NCBI RefSeq assembly: GCF_037975245.1
Contig: NC_092572.1
Span: 5,667,001-5,731,000, forward strand
DNA length: 64,000 bases
Origin: Apostichopus japonicus
Taxonomy: Eukaryota > Echinodermata > Holothuroidea > Aspidochirotida > Stichopodidae
Direction of reading: 5' to 3'
Part shown: piece after piece, positions 59,373 to 64,000 of the stretch
Layout of the letters: every line of letters begins with the position of its first letter
How positions within the stretch are numbered: the first letter of the stretch is position 1
Notes under the pieces: model-generated
The model's database searches: none
Told to the model about the DNA's origin: nothing
The model's input: the letters and a program-made list of their open reading frames with translations, nothing else
Program-made: the position numbers and the translations under genes

Positions 59373-60873
59373 TTAGTTGAACAATGCCATAAGCTCCTGT
59401 CGCCTCTCCTGACCTGTTACTTCTTCGTTGTAAGGATAATCATGCTGCTCTCTGTCATGGTCACGGTTTTCGTGAAACTCCTCCATAAGCTCATCGTCAT
59501 TCATGATGCACACATTATGAAGGGTGCAGGCTGCCAGTATGGTCTTACAAAGAAACGTTGTATCCTCTGCTCTAAAAATTGTAGGCGAAGAAACCGCCCC
59601 TTCAAATGACCAAACGCACGCTCTATGACATTCCGTTGGCGACTCAATTCTTGATTGAATATTCTTTCCTCAAATCCCAGATTTCCATAATCTCTAAAGG
59701 GAGTTATGAGATACCGCAAAAGTGGGTAGGCAGAATCAACTAACAAGTAATATCCAGGAGGGAATTTGTTATCATCCCCCATTAAAGAGCAATTTCTGAA
59801 CACTCTTGCATCGTGAACACTGCCAGGCCATCCCGTCAGGACGTGTGTGAAAAGTAAATTACTGGTACAAACTCCCTGTAACTGCATTGAATAGAAGTGC
59901 TTCCTATTGAAATATGACTGTGGGAACTCTCTCGGTGCTGTTATTCTGATGTGTGTGCCGTCGACTGCACCAAGAGTATTTGGCAGCCTCCCAATCCTTC
60001 GGAATCCTTCAGATACAGCTCGCTTGCTAGCATCACTAACTGGCCAGGAAACAAGTCGGGCCAAAACATCTGTTACTATGGCTTCAGCAACTCTGCAGCA
60101 AACATTGTGATATGTGGACTGAGACACCCCAAATCTGTCAGACATTGTCCTGAAGCTCTCAATGTTGCCTATAGAAAAAGAAAATGTGATCTTACTGAAA
60201 GATTATTAAGCCACTCTAAAAAAACCCAAACAAAGCCTGCAGGTCGGCCTGGCAGCTAGGTAAAGCTAATATGGACCTATATATACATCGGCATGCTGGC
60301 CAGGGTACTTTACAAAGAGTACGTACGGGCCGGACCAAGCTTATAAAAGTTGTTTACTAGCATAACTTTATGATTGCTGATGTATGCGGGTCAATGGAGG
60401 CACGAACAGGGAAAAGGATGGTGTTGTAGGTGCAGTACCAGTGTCACACCATTTCTTGGAATGAATTTCAAGGGAGACCACAAAGAAAAAGCAGCAGCAA
60501 CTATAGGCGTACTTACCAACGAACCACAGAAACATTAGGAGTTGTTTTTTCAGTGTCACTGATTTCGTGCCGCCTAGGCAGTTTTCAGGCGTTGGAATAT
60601 TCGAGCTCGCTAATTGATTTATAAGTATTTCTGCGGTGGAGCTGTCCAATCTAAAATGAAACTTGAAATCAAGGTCGTCGTATCGATGCACAATGTTGTC
60701 TGCAAATCCAACTACTCGAGGGACCTCTTCCCTTTCCAGCTTATTGCCGACATGACTGGAAAAATCGCTTTAGTATGCTGCATAGCAATTAATTGTTGCA
60801 TCTCACATTCCTGGAGATAAATCTGTAGAATCATAGCAATGCAAACTTTTCTCCTTCTTGTCTGAGCATCCAT
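59373..60873 (-). pseudogene. Harbinger DDE transposase (HARBI1-like), frameshifted
   Basis: Minus-strand gene in two exons. Exon 1 ends at 60517 (donor GTAAGT) and reads HRYDDLDFKFHFRLDSS... to LMFLWFVG. Exon 2 runs from 60168 (acceptor TTTCTATAG) and joins as GNIESFRTMSDRFGVSQSTY, the expected helix-turn-helix region. DDE residues are visible: GAVDGTHIRI, LLVDSAYPLLRY, and RNVIERAFGHLKGRF. After LQFLEQ (about 59558) the frame shifts by one missing base; the other frame continues EDTTFLCKTILAACTLHNVC and ends at TAA 59373-59375 (QELMALFN), which is the normal end of the family. A second shift near 60735-60770 seems needed to reach the likely start ATG at 60873 (MDAQTRRRK). Either the copy is inactive or the sequence has indel errors. 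Confidence 0.85.
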
Positions 60874-61389
60874 GCTCTGTTGATAACATATAAACCACAC
60901 TGTCAATACGACTAATTCATGACGTTTTGCCCATTCAGTCGTTCGTGTCGTCTATTCACCACGCATGCGTAACGAAGTTAACTGACGTCGAGAAGATTAC
61001 TCGAGTTGCTACGCGAGTAGAGGAGTCGAACGCACCTATAGTTTCTCTCTCTGAGCGTGCAATTGATTAGCCACTGAACCACGTAACCATGTATTGTTTA
61101 CTATTGACTAACGTGTATGTGTGTTTTTTGTTTGCATTGAAATTTATGAAAATATACTCGGGTACTTGCGTCAATGAAGGATCAACTCAATTAACTGATT
61201 AATTCCGGTTCCTAATTGTCAATAGACCTAAACTTGACACTCTGTTTGGTGTGTTAACTGTTCGTGTAAGTCTATCTTCGATACACACTTCAAATGGAAT
61301 TTTATTCGACTGCTCTATCCAACAACACTGTACCAGCGTAACCCTCTCGAGGTAGGTGGGACTTCTGTTGACAGTGTTGTCAACTATTA

Positions 61390-61870
61390 ATGATAGTGAT
61401 GATGATGATAATGATGATGATAAAGATCAAGATCGTGATCGAGATCAATATCTAGATCACGATCATGATCATGATAATGGTCCCCGTCTTCGTCCCCGAC
61501 CCCGACTCCGCCCCCGTCCCCGTATCCGTTCGTCGTCTTCATCATCGTCATCGATATCGTCATTATCCTCCGCCTCCTCGTAGTCATCCTCCTCCTCGTC
61601 AACCTCCTTATACTTATTCTCCTTCTCTTCTTCCTCCTCGTCCTACCCATCATCATCCCCATCCTCATCCTCATCATCTTCCTCATCCTCCTCCTCCTCC
61701 TTCTGCTAATTCTCCTCCCTCGTCCTCCTCATATTCCTGCTAATTCTCCTTGTCCTCCCCCTCCTCCTCCTCAACCCCTCCTCTTCCTCGTCCTACTCGT
61801 CATCGTTATCGTTATCGTCAACATTGTCGTCGTTGTCGTCGTCATCGACTTTAATATCATCATCATGCGA
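61390..61870. repeat. Low-complexity GATC, CCCCG and TCC/TCG tracts (copy B)
   Basis: Equivalent to 12770-12910 plus 14030-14460 of copy A without the LTR in between. Triplet-rich pyrimidine strand, non-coding. Confidence 0.85.
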
Positions 61871-61939
61871 AAGAGAATGCGAAGGCTAAAGCTAAAGCTA
61901 AGGATAAGGCTAATTGATTACCTCCATTGAAACCTGCAG

Positions 61940-62014
61940 GTACCACTGCCTTACCTACTGCAGCTACTGTAACAACTGCATCCCCGTCTACCAATGAACG
62001 TACAAGAACTAAGG
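61940..62014 (+). CDS. Receptor gene B: Thr/Ser-rich stalk exon
   Basis: A 75-nt phase 1-1 exon, acceptor CCTGCAG, donor GTATGT, homologous to 14528-14602. It reads G-TTALPTAATVTTASPSTNE-RTRTKG. Compared with copy A, the two N-glycosylation sequons are gone. It continues the phase of the last Ig exon at 52341. Transmembrane and kinase-like exons of gene B would lie beyond the window. Confidence 0.65.
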
Positions 62015-62849
62015 GTATGTGGACTTACATTCACTTTTTGGTCAACTGTCCTTGCTACGAAATAGTTTCTCAATAACGCTCAATGTAGTCTTTCTGTACT
62101 CGACAACGGGGATTTCTGAACTGATTCTTTGTTGAAATTATAATAATGCCTTTTTGCATTTAAATTTCAAAAGCTAATTTATATTTACAGAATATCAATA
62201 TCTGGTGTTTAATTAAGTGGCCGCAACATGTGTGTATGTTTTGTTTTAGATACCATTGTAAGAAAAAGCGCAAATTCTTAAGTTTAATAATGTTTTGGTT
62301 CAAAATGTAAACACTATCATTCTGTATTATTATTAAACGTCTCCGCTTTGAACAACATCCTACTACTTTTGTGAGGTAAGTTGTAGTACATCAAATGGCT
62401 TTAAGCAGCATTTTGAAACATGTATGACAGAACCAAGGAATGGCATCTACACTCATCAGCTTTTCATTAAAATTTGCGAAAATAACCTTAGCACTTTTAT
62501 TTCAGGAAAGTTAACTCACTAATTGAACATTGTCATGGATATCCAAGTCTTACTACACTCTTAAATACTCATTTCACTACATGACATTATGTGCAAATCG
62601 TCTTCTGATGCACGTATTTCATCGTTTTCATTGTGGAGAAACATGTGTTATTTCGGTATCTTTGTTTGCGTTGCATGTAGCGGCTTTCGTGGAACTGGTA
62701 TACTTATACTCACGTTATAATTTATATATCTGTATTAAAACTGCTCTCCCTTAGTGAAATGAACCCTCACTTCTTTGTTGAAGTTTAATAGCTTTTACTA
62801 TTTGAACTGTAATATTAAATTGTATATGCATAATGTACGTCTATTTTCT

Positions 62850-63200
62850 AGAGTCGCTGGTGTGGGATCCATAATCCCAACAACAGCTCTATTATGTTAT
62901 GACATCAAAACTAGTTCGATAAATGTCCAAGAAAGGCCGTTCCGCCTAAAAAATAAAGTTTGGTCCAATTACCGGTGGTGATGTTGAGTTGAATCCCGGC
63001 CAATATCTACATCACTGTGTCAGCTGCCAACGAAATATGATACGGAAGAGTGTTGCAGTAGGATGTTATATTTGAAATCAGTGGACTCTTGTCAAATGTT
63101 CTAAAGTGAGCATTCGACAATACAGATGTCTTGCATTGCCTGGTGATGATTTTAATACTTTATTGTGTGAAATATATTTTCTACTTGTTACCTTTTGAAT
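62850..63200 (+). mobile_element. CR1-type LINE relic with 2A-like motif (copy B)
   Basis: 62974-63000 reads GGDVELNPG followed by Gln, one residue short of a canonical 2A DVExNPGP. Downstream the Cys-rich stretch CVSCQRNM...VGCYI is interrupted by TGA where copy A keeps Cys (CYIC). See 15560-16180 for the sister copy. Confidence 0.6.
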
Positions 63201-64000
63201 AAACTCACTTGTTTCAAGAGGACCCAGTGTATCTAATCCTGTTCATTCTACCACCAGGAAGCACTTGTACTTAAACGCCTACCTCTGATATTACTGATGC
63301 TTTTTCTCATATCGATACATTGCAACAAACTTCCTCATCTAAATCTTAGAATCTTAAAGGGAACCAATTTCTACGCGAAATACTGTGTCTGGCAGAGATC
63401 CCAATTAGAGGAAGTGGGTTTATGCCGAGAATCTATAGTGGATGTAATAAAGGTGGTTACAAAATAATACCTTCACCCTCCTCTACCCCTCTCAACTAAA
63501 ACAAATTGAGGTAGATCATCCCAAAAGTTACCCCGTGAGACCACCCTGTATTTAATAACCACAATCTCAAGGGCTTGGAACAGGAATGCAATATGTCTAC
63601 AAGTATTTTTCTTGTCTTAACAGAGTATTTGATGTTCACGTTTTGAACAAATATCTACATTAGCGTTCATAAAAGCACCATAAATGTTTAACTATTAACG
63701 CGATCAAAATGACTATTTATAGCAATGTACGCCTTTATGTTCAACGAGTTCGATATGAACAGTGCTTAGGTTTTTACTTGCTTTAGCAAACGTGCTGTTC
63801 AGATCAAATCTGATTGTAGACTTACAGCAGTCTCAATTTCAAAATCAACTTCAGTATATATTCACTTAATCACCACTATCTCTGAATTACCTGTTATATC
63901 TTATTTTAAGAAAGTCATTGAAATATTATGCCAACAAGTCGAAAATACTCCTTTGCTGTCTGCTATTATATGATAAGAAACAATATTGCATTTTTAACTA

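Larger units (their letters stand above)
57221..61037. mobile_element. PIF/Harbinger DNA transposon
   Basis: A 3817-bp element with 24-bp perfect terminal inverted repeats starting AGGTGCGTTCGACTCCTCTA, continuing imperfectly inward (both sides CGAGT). Flanking triplets are ATG and ATA, and the empty site in copy A (12414-12424) reads AACAGAGTTT, compatible with a 3-bp target duplication that has since mutated. It encodes the two proteins expected of Harbinger transposons: a Myb/SANT-like protein (+ strand) and a DDE transposase (- strand), tail to tail with about 440 bp between stops. It is absent from copy A, so it inserted after the duplication. Confidence 0.93.
52790..64000. repeat. Segmental duplication, copy B
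   Basis: Counterpart of 5860-16840, in the same orientation, about 47 kb away, still continuing at the window end. It contains B-specific insertions at 54104-54364, 55492-55962 and 57221-61037, and it lacks A's 11300-12295 and 12924-14025 inserts. Confidence 0.9.

Overview
The window looks like AT-rich nuclear DNA of a marine invertebrate animal. It has large introns, long (TA)n tracts, animal-type retrotransposons and Ig/tyrosine-kinase receptor exons, and no bacterial operon structure. An echinoderm or other invertebrate deuterostome fits best (Ig-receptor exons, CR1-type LINE relics with a 2A-like motif, an autonomous Harbinger element). This is inference and the species cannot be named.

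The backbone is two tandem members of one receptor family, both on the + strand. Locus A supplies the downstream half of a gene: a Thr/Ser-rich stalk exon (14528-14602), three further 51-nt stalk exons (17.1-18.3 kb), one transmembrane exon (19690-19791), short juxtamembrane exons (20.5-21.0 kb), then a tyrosine-kinase-like domain in eight exons (26481-30473). The kinase fold is recognisable, but the catalytic motifs are gone: HRDLAARN reads SPGLRSKK and DFG reads NFV. The gene is also broken by an apparent in-frame stop, by a transposon inserted 8 nt into an exon, and by a one-base frameshift. Locus B supplies the upstream half of a sister gene: a signal-peptide exon (42442-42517), Ig-type exons (43402-43719, 50165-50482, 51656-51832 with an in-frame TAG, 52054-52341) and a stalk exon (61940-62014) homologous to that of A. 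It presumably continues past the window end. Almost all exons are symmetric phase 1-1.

The intronic DNA around the stalk exon is a large segmental duplication: about 5.86-16.84 kb (copy A) against 52.79-64.0 kb (copy B). Comparing the copies dates several insertions to after the duplication. Only A has a 996-bp Mutator-like MITE (9-bp target duplication, empty site intact in B) and a 1.1-kb solo LTR. Only B has a 3.8-kb Harbinger element carrying a Myb/SANT-like gene and a HARBI1-type transposase gene in convergent orientation, plus two retroelement tails.

Other contents: a 5'-truncated LINE (44.0-46.6 kb), a second LINE 3' end (38.47-38.88 kb), hAT-like non-autonomous elements (5.0-5.7 kb; 29.04-30.12 kb, one nested in another), a MITE filled with a 50-60 bp minisatellite (21.94-22.58 kb), a roughly 230-bp near-perfect palindrome between two (AT)n tracts (40.04-40.56 kb), and a non-coding module repeated at 0-1.26, 34.9-36.3 and 36.4-36.8 kb. 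Long stretches (1.3-5.0, 30.7-34.8, 46.6-50.1 kb) show no gene I can support. No tRNA, rRNA or CRISPR was recognised.
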